Below, piece after piece: positions 27,473-36,636 of a stretch of 64,000 bases of DNA. This DNA is from Rhodopirellula sp. (GTDB lineage: Bacteria; Planctomycetota; Planctomycetia; Pirellulales; Thermoguttaceae). The position numbers and the translations under genes were made by a program. Each line of letters begins with the position of its first letter. Positions within the stretch are counted from its first letter, which is position 1. Where the stretch lies: assembly GCA_012728855.1 (NCBI GenBank), contig JAAYEH010000479.1:1-64000 (forward strand). The letters are read 5' to 3'. The notes below the pieces were generated by a model. That model ran no database searches and had not been told where the DNA came from. It worked only from the letters and a program-made list of their open reading frames with translations.

Positions 27473-28795
27473 ATGCAGTTCGATCACACGTTTCCCGGCA
27501 ACCAGATTAGTCGACGCCAAGCGCTCAGGGTGATGGGCGGCGCGAGCGCCGCCGCGGCGACCGCGTCGTTGACCGGAGCCATCGCCGCCGATTCCTCCGC
27601 TGCCAGCCAGCGCAGGTTGGTGGTGCTCAATCCCTACAGCGGCATCGACTGGCGAACGTGCGGGAGACACAAGGCGGCCCTCCATCTGCACACGCTCCAA
27701 AGCGACGGACAACACCCCGTGGTCGAGGTGGTCAACGCCTACCGCAAGGCCGGCTTTGAGATCATGTCGATTACAGACCACGACTGGAACTATCCCAACG
27801 CGCGGGTCGAATGGAAGATGCTGCCGCCCGAGAAGGCCAGCCCATATCCGAAAGGACCTTTCCGGCCGAACTTTCCGGCCGATCCCACGTGGCCCTGGAC
27901 CGACTACGGCTGCTCCGAGCCGCGTGCCCTGGGGATGGTCGGCATCCAGGGGAACGAACTGACCTTCCGTCATCACATCAACAGCTACTTCAGCGACTAT
28001 GGCGTGTGGTACACGCGCACCGGCAAACGGGCTCCCTACGGCGGCATCGTCGATGCAAACGGCAAGGAAGTCTGGGAGGACGACCAGCTCCTGGCGATCC
28101 GCGACAAGGGTGGGCTGGCGGTCATCAACCATCCGGGCATTCCCAACGTGCATGCTTGGTGGGAGCGAAAGCCCTTGAGCTGGTATGTGGATCGCTATCA
28201 AAAGCACCCGGCCAAGTACTTGATCGGCCTAGAGATGGCGAACAACGAGCCGAGCCAGTATCCGTACGACGAAGGGCTGTGGGATCAACTGTTGGCCCGG
28301 TTCATGCCGCGCCGTCCGATCTGGGGATTCGGCAACGACGACATGCACGAAATGAAAGGCGCCCGCCAGGCGTTTACGGTCTTCTTTCTCGACCAGCTCA
28401 CCGAATCGAGCGTGCGTAAGGCCATGGAATCCGGCCGATTCTGCGTCTGCACGTCCACGAAGAGGGTCGATTACGGCAACCAGCCTGCGGCCGTGTCGGT
28501 CTTTCCCAAGCTGGCGGCGGTCGAGGTGGACGAGACCGCGGGCACGATCCGCATTGAGGTGGCCGACTGCGATCAGGTGCGTTGGATCTCAGCACCCGAG
28601 GCGCTCGAGCCGGTCGCGGACTACAAGACCAGCGATCGCCCCTGGCAGCAGGGGCGCGTTGTGCATGTCGGCAACACCCTCCACTACCGCCAGGCGGCCG
28701 GGATCCACAACTACGTCAGGGCCGAACTCTCACGTACCGAAGGCCAAGATACGCATCGGACTCTCACCAATCCCTTCGGCATCGGTGGGGCTTGA
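27473..28795 (+). CDS. Tat-exported PHP-type metal hydrolase
   Basis: 440 residues. The ATG chosen gives a twin-arginine signal (ISRRQALRVMGGASAAAATASLTGAIA); an upstream in-frame start would place 26 odd residues ahead of it. The mature part carries PHP-domain landmarks: HKAALHLHTLQSDGQ (metal-binding H-x-H), ITDHDWNYP, GNELTFRHH, VINHPGIPN and GFGNDDMHE. PHP domains bind two or three metal ions and hydrolyse phosphoesters. The last ~100 residues are a beta domain. Exported PHP proteins are frequent in planctomycetes; the substrate is unknown. Confidence 0.85.
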   Translation: MQFDHTFPGNQISRRQALRVMGGASAAAATASLTGAIAADSSAASQRRLVVLNPYSGIDWRTCGRHKAALHLHTLQSDGQHPVVEVVNAYRKAGFEIMSITDHDWNYPNARVEWKMLPPEKASPYPKGPFRPNFPADPTWPWTDYGCSEPRALGMVGIQGNELTFRHHINSYFSDYGVWYTRTGKRAPYGGIVDANGKEVWEDDQLLAIRDKGGLAVINHPGIPNVHAWWERKPLSWYVDRYQKHPAKYLIGLEMANNEPSQYPYDEGLWDQLLARFMPRRPIWGFGNDDMHEMKGARQAFTVFFLDQLTESSVRKAMESGRFCVCTSTKRVDYGNQPAAVSVFPKLAAVEVDETAGTIRIEVADCDQVRWISAPEALEPVADYKTSDRPWQQGRVVHVGNTLHYRQAAGIHNYVRAELSRTEGQDTHRTLTNPFGIGGA

Positions 28796-29649
28796 GACGC
28801 AGTCGTGGGCGGAAATGAGCGTGACTCGGCGCGTCACTTGCCGGGGGGGCGCACGGAAGACGGCGACAAACGGAATGCGTCAAGACGTCGGTCGTTTTGA
28901 GACAGAAGAAAGACCCTGCTCGGCGGGAGCCTTCTTTGTTCCCAGGGCGATTGCACCATAAGTCATTGCCCGAAGAGCACTTGTTCGAGGTAAATAGACC
29001 CGAGGCATCGCTCCGAATTGCCTAAAACCTCGATTTTCATCCTACTCTGCGTCGCCTGCGACATCGGAGACTGCTTGACATAGCGCGCCGCATCGACCAT
29101 GCTCAGACAACGATAGTGGACACACGATCACGTTCATCCCCGCAGCCGCATCCCGCCGCTTTCGCTCACCCGGCTCCGGGCAGCTCATTGGCAATTTGGT
29201 TGATGATTCGAGGTTTCCCGGCGGCCGCAGGATAGGCGAGGTCGATCTTGCACCAGGGCATGTAGAGAAGCACGGCCATTGATTCATTCCTCACTTCCAT
29301 TTCCGCCCTGGAAATGGCACCTCGCGCGAAGTAATCCAGTTTTGTGCAGCTTCCCGAGGAGCCGTGTCTCTTGCTGTGGTCGGCCGTGCCGGTCCAGGGA
29401 GCGGCGGACGTACTTGCCGTCGGTCGTTCCCACTGGCGTCCGCACGCCGGGGAACTCGATCAGCAGGATTTCCCGCCCTTCCAGGTGGTAGAAAAGAAAA
29501 AGAAGATGGCAAGAACTCGTCTCCCCATCTTCTTTTCTGTCATTTTCTTTTCTACGGCCTGTCTCACGCCCCCTCCCACCCCGCACCCAAAAACGGAAGA
29601 GCCCTTTTCTTCACTTCCTTCTCTTGAACAGCCCTGCCGCAAAACGCCG
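28796..29649. other. Intergenic region with one palindrome, no clear gene
   Basis: About 850 bases. A minus-strand frame at 29042-29287 and several plus-strand frames show no conserved motifs and no ribosome sites. A long A/T-rich palindrome is listed separately. The block from ~29560 is C-rich (CCCCCTCCCACCCC). Possibly degenerate former coding DNA. Confidence 0.4.
29488..29555. repeat. Purine/pyrimidine palindrome
   Basis: GTAGAAAAGAAAA pairs with TTTTCTTTTCTAC, and inside it AGAAGATGG pairs with CCATCTTCT, leaving a 15-base loop. One strand is almost all purine on the left side. It looks like a dispersed repeat; a double-sided terminator for converging transcription is possible, since the PHP gene points right and the membrane-protein gene points left towards it. 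Confidence 0.6.
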
Positions 29650-30417
29650 TCAGGCTCCCGGAGACTTCTTGGACGACGAGGATGCCGTCGAACCGCTTGG
29701 CTGCTGCACGCCGCTCAGCGAGTGGAGGATCATGATCTTTTGCCAGATCTTCCGCGCCAGACCGGTCGAGAGCGATTCCACCTCGTTGGCGGAAGCCAGG
29801 GCGACCGGATCGTCGAAACTCTGGACGTACACGGCCGCGAGCTTACCGGTCAGGGAGAGCAATTCGGTGCAGTAGTCGAGGTAACGACTCAATTCGAAGA
29901 CGGTCATATCCTCGCGCGGCGAGGAAGCGGTCTCGCGTCCGCGATAGAGAATCCGCTCGGGATCCTTGGTCAACTGGTGCATGTCGATGATGTGGGCGAT
30001 GGACCGCAGTTCATGGATCGCGGCCAACGCGCGGCGGCGTTTGATCCTCGTCTCCAGAGTGACCAGGAAAAAGATCGCGGCGCCGATCAGCACGAGGTCG
30101 TTGATCGCCGCCTCCAGCAACTGGATGAACTCCAGCAGGTTGATCTGCCGCGACGGCAGTTCCAGCGCGCTGACGGTTCCGGCGGAGACGGCGAAGATTG
30201 CCAGGATGACCAGCAACGTCAGCAGACGCAAGCTCCAAACCGGCCGGGCGATGAGGATGGACCGCTGCTTAGCTTGCTGGGCAATCGCCAGCAATTGCCG
30301 GCACACGCCCGCGAGGCTCGAGCTGGGAAAGCGTTCGGCGATCCGCAGGCCGAGGCGCTGGATGGTGCGGACCACCTCTTCCGCTTCGAGAATCCGGTAG
30401 GGCGCCTTGTCGCTCAT
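29650..30417 (-). CDS. Membrane protein of unknown function downstream of the zinc-ribbon gene
   Basis: 255 residues from the ATG preceded by GCAGGAA. Two hydrophobic helices lie at ~64-84 and ~101-123 (LRLLTLLVILAIFAVSAGTV and DLVLIGAAIFFLVTLETRI), separated by a short loop, with a helical cytoplasmic N-terminus and C-terminal half rich in charged residues. No enzyme motif. It sits 20 bases behind the zinc-ribbon protein, so the two are probably co-transcribed. Resembles a planctomycete-specific conserved membrane protein; no function is assigned. Confidence 0.75.
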   Translation of the reverse strand: MSDKAPYRILEAEEVVRTIQRLGLRIAERFPSSSLAGVCRQLLAIAQQAKQRSILIARPVWSLRLLTLLVILAIFAVSAGTVSALELPSRQINLLEFIQLLEAAINDLVLIGAAIFFLVTLETRIKRRRALAAIHELRSIAHIIDMHQLTKDPERILYRGRETASSPREDMTVFELSRYLDYCTELLSLTGKLAAVYVQSFDDPVALASANEVESLSTGLARKIWQKIMILHSLSGVQQPSGSTASSSSKKSPGA

Positions 30418-30437
30418 CGGTGTTGTTCCTGCATCGG

Positions 30438-31166
30438 TTACCGTCGGTTGTACTCTTCCGGCAAATAGAGCATCCGGCCGCACGACTTGCACTGGATCGG
30501 AGTGGCCAGCATCAACGAGTTGATCATGTTGACCGGAATGTGCTGATTGCAGCCGCTGCAATAATCGCCGTTGACGACGGCCAGCGCGTCTTCGCCGCGG
30601 GCTTGCACGAGACGCTGGTACAGCACTTTGAAATCGCCGGGCAGTTCGCTCTCCACCTGACGCATTTCCTGCTGGATGCGATCGATGTCGCCACGAAGAA
30701 TCGGCTCCTGTTCCGCGATGCTTTTCGCCAGTTTTTCGGAATCCCGTGCGGCCTTTTCGACGGCCGCCTTCGCCTCGGCCACCTTGGCGGCCAATAGGTC
30801 GGCTTTTTCCATCGCCTCGAGAATTTCGTCGGCGAGCACGCTGTTGGTCATTTCATCGGCGGCAATCTGTTCTTTCAGCGCCTGGTACTCGCGATTGTCG
30901 GCTGCCTGCTGGAGTTGGAGGCGACGTTTGGCGACCTGGGCCTCGCCCGAACCGAGTTGGAGCTGTTTCTTATCGTTGGCTATGCGGAGCGTTTTGGCCT
31001 CGGCTTCCGCGGCGGCCAGCGCCTTGTTGGACTGCTCGATATTCACCTGCTGGGCGCGAAGCAGACGCGGCCCCCTCTCCAACCGTTCTCGGAGGTCTTC
31101 CAACTGTTGGTGAATGCGGTGCAGGGTTCGCAGGGTGTTGGTAACAAGATGAGCCTCAGTAGACAT
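30438..31166 (-). CDS. Coiled-coil protein with C4-type zinc ribbon (DUF164 type)
   Basis: 242 residues. The first ~180 are a long coiled coil (heptads of Leu, Ala, Glu, Gln, Lys), followed by a four-cysteine zinc ribbon: DYCSGCNQHIP and IQCKSCGRMLYLPEE. This is the architecture of the zf-RING_7/DUF164 family found in most bacteria and thought to bind nucleic acid or act in late growth. About 730 bases, as expected for the family. It follows the rpoD terminator on the same strand and is coupled to the membrane-protein gene. Confidence 0.88.
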   Translation of the reverse strand: MSTEAHLVTNTLRTLHRIHQQLEDLRERLERGPRLLRAQQVNIEQSNKALAAAEAEAKTLRIANDKKQLQLGSGEAQVAKRRLQLQQAADNREYQALKEQIAADEMTNSVLADEILEAMEKADLLAAKVAEAKAAVEKAARDSEKLAKSIAEQEPILRGDIDRIQQEMRQVESELPGDFKVLYQRLVQARGEDALAVVNGDYCSGCNQHIPVNMINSLMLATPIQCKSCGRMLYLPEEYNRR

Positions 31167-31234
31167 TTTTTTCCACGATTTGCTTTGCGGTTGCGAATTT
31201 GGTCAACAAAAAACAATTCTTGGCCGAACGCCAA

Positions 31235-31270
31235 CAAAAAAACCGCTGGCCTCTGCGAGGCCAGCGGTTT
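31235..31270 (-). terminator. Rho-independent terminator of rpoD
   Basis: On the minus strand AACCGCTGGCCTC and GAGGCCAGCGGTT form a perfect 13-bp stem with a 3-base loop, followed at once by a run of seven T. It begins twelve bases after the sigma-factor stop. This is the cleanest intrinsic terminator in the window. Confidence 0.93.
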
Positions 31271-31281
31271 GACGGCTTCGG

Positions 31282-32952
31282 TCAACCCGCCACACGTTCG
31301 AGGAATCCTTCCAGTTGTTTGCTCCGGACCGGGTGCTGGAGCTTCTTGACCGCCTTGGCTTCGATCTGCCGAACCCTCTCACGAGTGACCTTGAAGATCC
31401 GGCCCACCTCTTCGAGGGTATAGGTGTAGCCGTCTCCGAGGCCGTATCGCAAGCGGATAATCTCGCGCTCGCGATAGGTGAGCGTCTTGAGCAGGGCTTC
31501 GATGCGGTCGCGAAGCATTTCATTGGTGGCGGCCCTATCGGGCTTGAGGCTTCCGCTGTCTTCGATGAATTCGCCGAAACAGCTATCCTCGCTCTCTCCG
31601 ACCGGCCGGTCAAGGCTTACCGGATGCCGGCCCATGTTCAGCACCCGCCGGACCTCGTCGATACTCAATTCGGCGCTGGCGGCGAGTTCCTCTGTTGTCG
31701 GCTCTCGCCCGATTTCTTGCAAGAGCCTCTTGGAGGTGTTTTTCAGTTTGCTGAGCACGTCGATCATATGGACCGGGATACGAATCGTGCGGGCCTGATC
31801 GGCGATAGCCCGGGTGATGGCCTGGCGGATCCACCAAGTGGCGTAGGTGGAGAACTTGTAGCCGCGACGATACTCGTACTTATCTACGGCCCGCATCAGG
31901 CCGGTGTTCCCCTCCTGAATCAGATCCAGGAAGTTCATCCCCCGATTGCGGTACTTCTTGGCGATCGAGACCACCAGCCGCAGATTGCCGCCGGACAGTT
32001 CTCGTTTGGCGTCTTCGTATTCGCGATACTGGGCCCGCATCTGCTCGCAGCGGTGGCGCATGCTCGTCGGGCTTTCCTGGGTGAGGATCATCAGATCGCG
32101 GAGTTCGCGGCGGAGGTTGGCGCGCTCGTCCATGGGAGCGGGGGCATGCTGCAATTGCCGCAGACGGCTTTGGAGGAAATCCATCCGTTGCGAGATATCT
32201 TCCATTTGCCGCATCATCGCCTGGATGCGGCGAGTCCGCAGGCTCAACTCCTCGACCAGGATGAGGCATTTCCGGCGGTTGCGGATGAACCGCTTGCGAA
32301 CGGCGGCGCGCTGGTCGTCCGTGATCCGCTTGCGGATCAACGTGCGGAAGTCTTCTTCCGTCTGCCGGTTGAGCTGTTCGAGCGTTTTGAGGTTGTGCGG
32401 CATGCGAGCGATGATCTGCTCTTTGGTGAGCCGCTCGGTGAGCGACACTTTCACGGTGCGGTCGAAGGGGAGCCCTCCGCGATGCACCTTGGCCAGCGTG
32501 GCGATGGTGTTCCGCATGGCCAGATTGCAGCCGATGACGGTACGGCGGAATCGCTTCCGCGCGATCTCGATTCGCTTGGCCAGCGAGATCTCCTCATGGC
32601 GATCCAACAGAGGAATCTCGGCCATCTGGCTGAGATACAAGCGGATGGGATCGTTGCTCCACTTGGGGACGTCGGGTGCCGCAAGCACCTTCAGTTCGAC
32701 ATCGACGGGGAAGCCTTCCTTGTCGAGTTCGATGCCCGACTCGTCATCCGCGCCGGGTTCGAAGAACTCGGGCGCCGGCGGTTCGTTGAGCAGTGCGATG
32801 CCCCGCTCGTCCATGGCAATGAGAAGGTTGTCGAGTTTTTCGGGGTCGACGGCCTCGTCGGGCAGATAGCGAATGACCTCGTCGTACGTGAGGTATCCCT
32901 GGGCCTTGCCCTTGGCGACCAATTCCTGCAACTCGTTGTCGATATGGTCCAC
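31282..32952 (-). CDS. rpoD: RNA polymerase primary sigma factor (sigma-70)
   Basis: 556 residues from a GTG preceded by AAAGGAGAG. Region 1.1 occupies ~1-60; region 1.2 is near 98-130 ([16 protein letters not shown]). A long non-conserved spacer (~150-315) is followed by region 2 ([63 protein letters not shown] in parts, ~321-383), the -10 recognition and melting helix. Region 4 ([27 protein letters not shown] near the C-terminus) binds the -35 box. All features point to the essential housekeeping factor. Lies 110 bases behind dnaG, the classical dnaG-rpoD pair, here without rpsU. Confidence 0.97.
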   Translation of the reverse strand: MDHIDNELQELVAKGKAQGYLTYDEVIRYLPDEAVDPEKLDNLLIAMDERGIALLNEPPAPEFFEPGADDESGIELDKEGFPVDVELKVLAAPDVPKWSNDPIRLYLSQMAEIPLLDRHEEISLAKRIEIARKRFRRTVIGCNLAMRNTIATLAKVHRGGLPFDRTVKVSLTERLTKEQIIARMPHNLKTLEQLNRQTEEDFRTLIRKRITDDQRAAVRKRFIRNRRKCLILVEELSLRTRRIQAMMRQMEDISQRMDFLQSRLRQLQHAPAPMDERANLRRELRDLMILTQESPTSMRHRCEQMRAQYREYEDAKRELSGGNLRLVVSIAKKYRNRGMNFLDLIQEGNTGLMRAVDKYEYRRGYKFSTYATWWIRQAITRAIADQARTIRIPVHMIDVLSKLKNTSKRLLQEIGREPTTEELAASAELSIDEVRRVLNMGRHPVSLDRPVGESEDSCFGEFIEDSGSLKPDRAATNEMLRDRIEALLKTLTYREREIIRLRYGLGDGYTYTLEEVGRIFKVTRERVRQIEAKAVKKLQHPVRSKQLEGFLERVAG

Positions 32953-33062
32953 CTATCTCTCCTTTGGCGCTTACTGCGCGCTAGGTGAAATGGATCGTTG
33001 GCCGCTAGCGCGGCGCGTCCACACGGGAATGGACGGCCGATGCGGCCGGCCCGGTCGCGGTC

Positions 33063-34883
33063 CTACCCTTCCGTGGGCAAGGAAATACCGTGGCGGGCCT
33101 GTAGTTCCCGGGCGATGCGAAAGAGCGATTCGTCTTCGATCTGTCCGGGAGCGGTTTGGACGACCATGCGTCGGCGGAAAGTCTGAAAAAAAGCCTCCAA
33201 CAGTTCCAAGGGCGCAGTCATTTGCTTGGCGCGCCCGGTTTCGTCCAGTTCGACCAACAGGCTTTTCACGGCCGATTCGTCGAACTCCAACATCAGCCGA
33301 TCGAAGGTGGGCGCGGCGCCCGCATCCGACAGCTCACAGAGTTTCTGATAGATCTTCCGGCACGGCGCGAAGGCCAGTTCGGACGGGTCGATCTCCGCCT
33401 GCGCCGTGACGACGTACTCGGGAAATAGCAGCAGGATTTCCAGCAACACTCGCTGCCAGGGGGCCGGATCGACCACCGGCGCCGCTTCGGGCTTGTCGCC
33501 CATTCTGGCCGGGGCCGCGGCGCGGCGCTGCCCGCTGCGACGCAGAGCCGTCAATCGATTGCGCACATCCTGCTCGGGCACCCGAAAACTCGACGCCAGT
33601 CGCTGGAGGATTTTCTCCTCGCGGAAGCGGTCGTCGCCGGTGCTGTCGGCGCGGAGTCGCGGCGCCTTGGCGACGATGGTCACCAGCCGCTCCAACGCTT
33701 CGGAGGCCCCGTGGACATCGCCCTCCAGATCGATGCCGCGTGTCTGGCTTTGGAAGGCGTGTTCCAGCGCGTCGACCGCCCCGTCGTTGAGAACCTGACG
33801 GAATGCCTCTGCGCCGTATTTGGCCAAAAAATCGCAGGGATCGAGGTTTTCCGGAAGGGTGACGATCCGCAGATCAACTTTGGCGGCGACAAACAACTCG
33901 AGAACTTGATCGGCGCGACGCCGCCCCGCTTCGTCGCCGTCGAGAACCAGCACGATCCGGTCGGCGAAGCGACTGAGGATCTTCACGTGCTGCTCGCCCA
34001 AGGCGGTTCCAAGCACGGCAACGGCATCTTCAAAACCGTGCTGGTGGGCGGCAATGCAGTCGGTGTAGCCTTCCATTACCAGGGCCGTGCCCGTGTGGCG
34101 CATCGCGTCGCGAGCGATGTCCAGCCCGTAGAGAAGGCGGTTCTTGGTGAATAGCGGGGTTTCCGGGGAATTCACGTACTTGGCAGGGCTGGTGTTGCCG
34201 GATTCGGGCAGCACACGGCCTCCGAGTCCTACCGGGCGGCCCTGGGCGTCGCGAATCGAGAAGAGGACTCGGCCGCGGAAGCGATCGTAGGACTTGCCGG
34301 GGCGGTCCGCCGACCTCGTCACGATGCCAATCTTTTCAAGGATTGCGGGCGTGAACCGGGTTCCACCGGCCCGCTGAAGGATCCAATCCCAATTCGGAGA
34401 ATAACCGAGATGGAATTTCTTGGCCATTGGGGACGGAATACCTCGGTCCGCGAGATAACGGCGTGCGAGGTCGCCTTCCGGCAGACGCATCAGGCACTCT
34501 TGGTACTGCGATTCGGCCCAGGCCATGGCCTGGTAGAGGGATCGCTTATCATCCGAACCGTGCGACCCCGCGGATTCGGATGAGAGGGACTGGATTTGAA
34601 CGCCCGCCTGCTCCGCGAGCATCGCCAGGGCCTCGGGGAAGGTCACCCCTTCGATCTTCTCGACGAAGGAGAAGATATCGCCGCCGATATCGCAGACCCA
34701 GCACTTGAACGATTGCCGCTCGGGATTGACCTGCAAGCTGGGGCGGGTGTCGTCGTGCCAGGGGCAGAGCCCCACGTAGCCGCGTCCTTGACGACGCAAC
34801 TGGATATGGCGACCGATGAGATCGACGATGTCGACCGCCTGCCGAACCACTTCTTTGGCATCTAACAACGAACCCAACGACAC
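33063..34883 (-). CDS. dnaG: DNA primase
   Basis: 606 residues from a GTG with AGAGGGAGC upstream; longer readings add ~70 residues with no primase character. The CHC2 zinc site is C40-P-W-H43...C61-W-V-C64, followed by the DnaG core with the Toprim acids in LVMEGYTDC and VLVLDGDEAGRRRAD (D-x-D). The C-terminal ~150 residues are the helicase-binding region. Synthesises RNA primers for Okazaki fragments on the replication fork with DnaB. Family length (~600) is normal. Pairs with rpoD downstream. Confidence 0.97.
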   Translation of the reverse strand: MSLGSLLDAKEVVRQAVDIVDLIGRHIQLRRQGRGYVGLCPWHDDTRPSLQVNPERQSFKCWVCDIGGDIFSFVEKIEGVTFPEALAMLAEQAGVQIQSLSSESAGSHGSDDKRSLYQAMAWAESQYQECLMRLPEGDLARRYLADRGIPSPMAKKFHLGYSPNWDWILQRAGGTRFTPAILEKIGIVTRSADRPGKSYDRFRGRVLFSIRDAQGRPVGLGGRVLPESGNTSPAKYVNSPETPLFTKNRLLYGLDIARDAMRHTGTALVMEGYTDCIAAHQHGFEDAVAVLGTALGEQHVKILSRFADRIVLVLDGDEAGRRRADQVLELFVAAKVDLRIVTLPENLDPCDFLAKYGAEAFRQVLNDGAVDALEHAFQSQTRGIDLEGDVHGASEALERLVTIVAKAPRLRADSTGDDRFREEKILQRLASSFRVPEQDVRNRLTALRRSGQRRAAAPARMGDKPEAAPVVDPAPWQRVLLEILLLFPEYVVTAQAEIDPSELAFAPCRKIYQKLCELSDAGAAPTFDRLMLEFDESAVKSLLVELDETGRAKQMTAPLELLEAFFQTFRRRMVVQTAPGQIEDESLFRIARELQARHGISLPTEG

Positions 34884-35214
34884 CGTATGCTCCCTCTGTG
34901 TCCAGATGTGTGAAATCCGTTCCACATCGACCGACACAGATCGGCAAGTCCTTTTGCCGCGCTGCCCCCTCAAGCAGGGGTGCCAGCAACCGCTGCTCCT
35001 CCCAATTCGGACAGCGTTCAAAATGGCACAGGCACCTAGATGAGTTGATCCCCTCAACGTCCTGTCGCAGGCCCGGCTCGGAGCCGGCCCCATCTTTGAA
35101 CCATAGCCCGGATTGGCAACGGCGGGTCGATTATAGCCCTCGGGCCAAAAAGAATCAATCTCGCGGAAAGTTTACTCAAGTCGCGAGGCAGATTACCCGA
35201 CATCGAACCGAAAA

Positions 35215-36429
35215 CTACCTCTGAAGCTGTATTTCCAGCGGCCGGGAGCCGACTTCGACAGTCAGTTTCTCTTCCTTGCCGTCGCGAAGCACCGTAACTT
35301 CCGCTTTTGTGTTCGGCTTGGTCCGAGCTACCGCCAGCGAGAGATCGCCCGGTTCGTTAATCGGGTCGGCATTCCAGCGAACGATCAGATCGCCCGGCTT
35401 GATCCCGGCCCGCTCGGCGGGGGAGCCTTCAATGACCGCGGCGACCAGCCCTCCCTCAATGGTGTTAAGGTTGAGCTGCTCAGCAAGTTGCGGGGTGACC
35501 GGGGTCATTTCAATTCCCAGCCAGCCGCGCTGTGTGATTTTGCCCGTGGCTTTAAGTTGGTCGTACACATCGCGGGCCATGCGGCTGGGAATCGCAAAAC
35601 TGATTCCCTGGTAGGCGCGGCCGTAGATCGCCGTATTGATGCCCACCACCTCGCCGCTCATGTTCACCAGCGGCCCGCCGCTGTTGCCCGGGTTCACCGC
35701 GGCGTCGGTCTGCAGAAAGTCCTGATAACCGACATTGCCCACGACTCCCCGGCGATCCTTCGCACTGATGATGCCGGCGGTAACCGTCCGCTCCAGACCG
35801 AAGGGGTTGCCGACAGCCAGGACCGGTGCCCCGACTTGGAGTTCATCGCTGTCGCCCCAAGGGGCCGCAGTGAGGCCGGAAGCCTCGATCTTCAGCACGG
35901 CGATGTCGGTGGGCGGATCGGCGCCGACAACCTGCACGTCGCGGATGACGCGGCCGTCGCTGAGCTTGACCGATGCTTCGCTGGCGCCGTCGATCACATG
36001 GAAGTTGGTAATGATATAGCCGGCTTCGTCGATGATGACTCCGGAGCCCTCACCCTGAGCCTCCAGTCTCGGTTGGCGGAACAGGAAGGCCATCTCGTCC
36101 CGCGATTGGACGATTCGGACGGTGTCGATGCCAACCACACTAGGGGCGATCGCCTGGGCCACTATTGTGTAGCGGCTTGCCGAATCCGGCATGTCGGCCA
36201 GAGCGGCGCGAGCGACCTCGGTCCTGGCTCGCTCTCGTCCGCGGTTGACGCCGTAAACGATCTTCTCGGCAATATACGGGGAGATCAGCAGTCCGAGCAG
36301 CAGCGCCAGGAGCACCAGCATGAATGGCAGGTGCGGGCTAGCCTGGCGATCGCGGCGAAGGACCGGCTCTGCCAGGACCGGTTCGGCCGGCGGGCGAGGC
36401 GGCTCGTGGGAGAGAGGGGAGTCTTCCAT
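35215..36429 (-). CDS. Membrane-anchored HtrA/DegS-type serine protease with PDZ domain
   Basis: 404 residues. A proline-rich cytoplasmic start is followed by a single transmembrane anchor (~35-53, FMLVLLALLLGLLISPYIA). The trypsin-like domain has the full triad: His144 (TNFHVID), Asp175 (PTDIAVLK) and Ser250 (NPGNSGGP). One PDZ domain (~305-395, with GLVAAVIEGSPAERAGIKPGDLIV) follows. One PDZ plus an anchor is the DegS layout rather than DegP. Known role of the family: periplasmic quality control or regulated cleavage of anti-sigma factors; no anti-sigma gene is visible nearby, so the target is open. Confidence 0.92.
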   Translation of the reverse strand: MEDSPLSHEPPRPPAEPVLAEPVLRRDRQASPHLPFMLVLLALLLGLLISPYIAEKIVYGVNRGRERARTEVARAALADMPDSASRYTIVAQAIAPSVVGIDTVRIVQSRDEMAFLFRQPRLEAQGEGSGVIIDEAGYIITNFHVIDGASEASVKLSDGRVIRDVQVVGADPPTDIAVLKIEASGLTAAPWGDSDELQVGAPVLAVGNPFGLERTVTAGIISAKDRRGVVGNVGYQDFLQTDAAVNPGNSGGPLVNMSGEVVGINTAIYGRAYQGISFAIPSRMARDVYDQLKATGKITQRGWLGIEMTPVTPQLAEQLNLNTIEGGLVAAVIEGSPAERAGIKPGDLIVRWNADPINEPGDLSLAVARTKPNTKAEVTVLRDGKEEKLTVEVGSRPLEIQLQR

Positions 36430-36636
36430 GGTGTGGCATCACAATCGGCGGTTTTCAGTACAAGAGCGTTTCCCCCGCATTATAGGAAACTCAGCGGCGA
36501 TGGAAAGGATCCGGTGATCTTGCCGGCGCCCACCCCGGTCTGGCATCCGCAGTTCCAGGCCGCCATAATTCCGCCATAAGAGCGATTGCGGTAAAACGAT
36601 GTGGTTTGTGACTCGGCCGTGGCAGGAGAAGCATCG

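Noticed and set aside
29042-29287. Small minus-strand frame in the 850-bp gap
   Set aside because: No ribosome site or family features; another frame in the same place gives an equally plausible short peptide, so no choice can be supported.
29344-30468. Plus-strand frame of 374 codons opposite the membrane-protein gene
   Set aside because: Begins in low-complexity intergenic DNA and continues antisense to the membrane-protein gene; no motif or ribosome site.
31315-32988. Long plus-strand frame opposite rpoD
   Set aside because: Antisense mirror of a highly conserved gene; no features of its own.
34884-35093. N-terminal extension of DnaG (start further upstream)
   Set aside because: Residues before the chosen GTG have no primase character and the GTG has a good AGAGGGAGC box.
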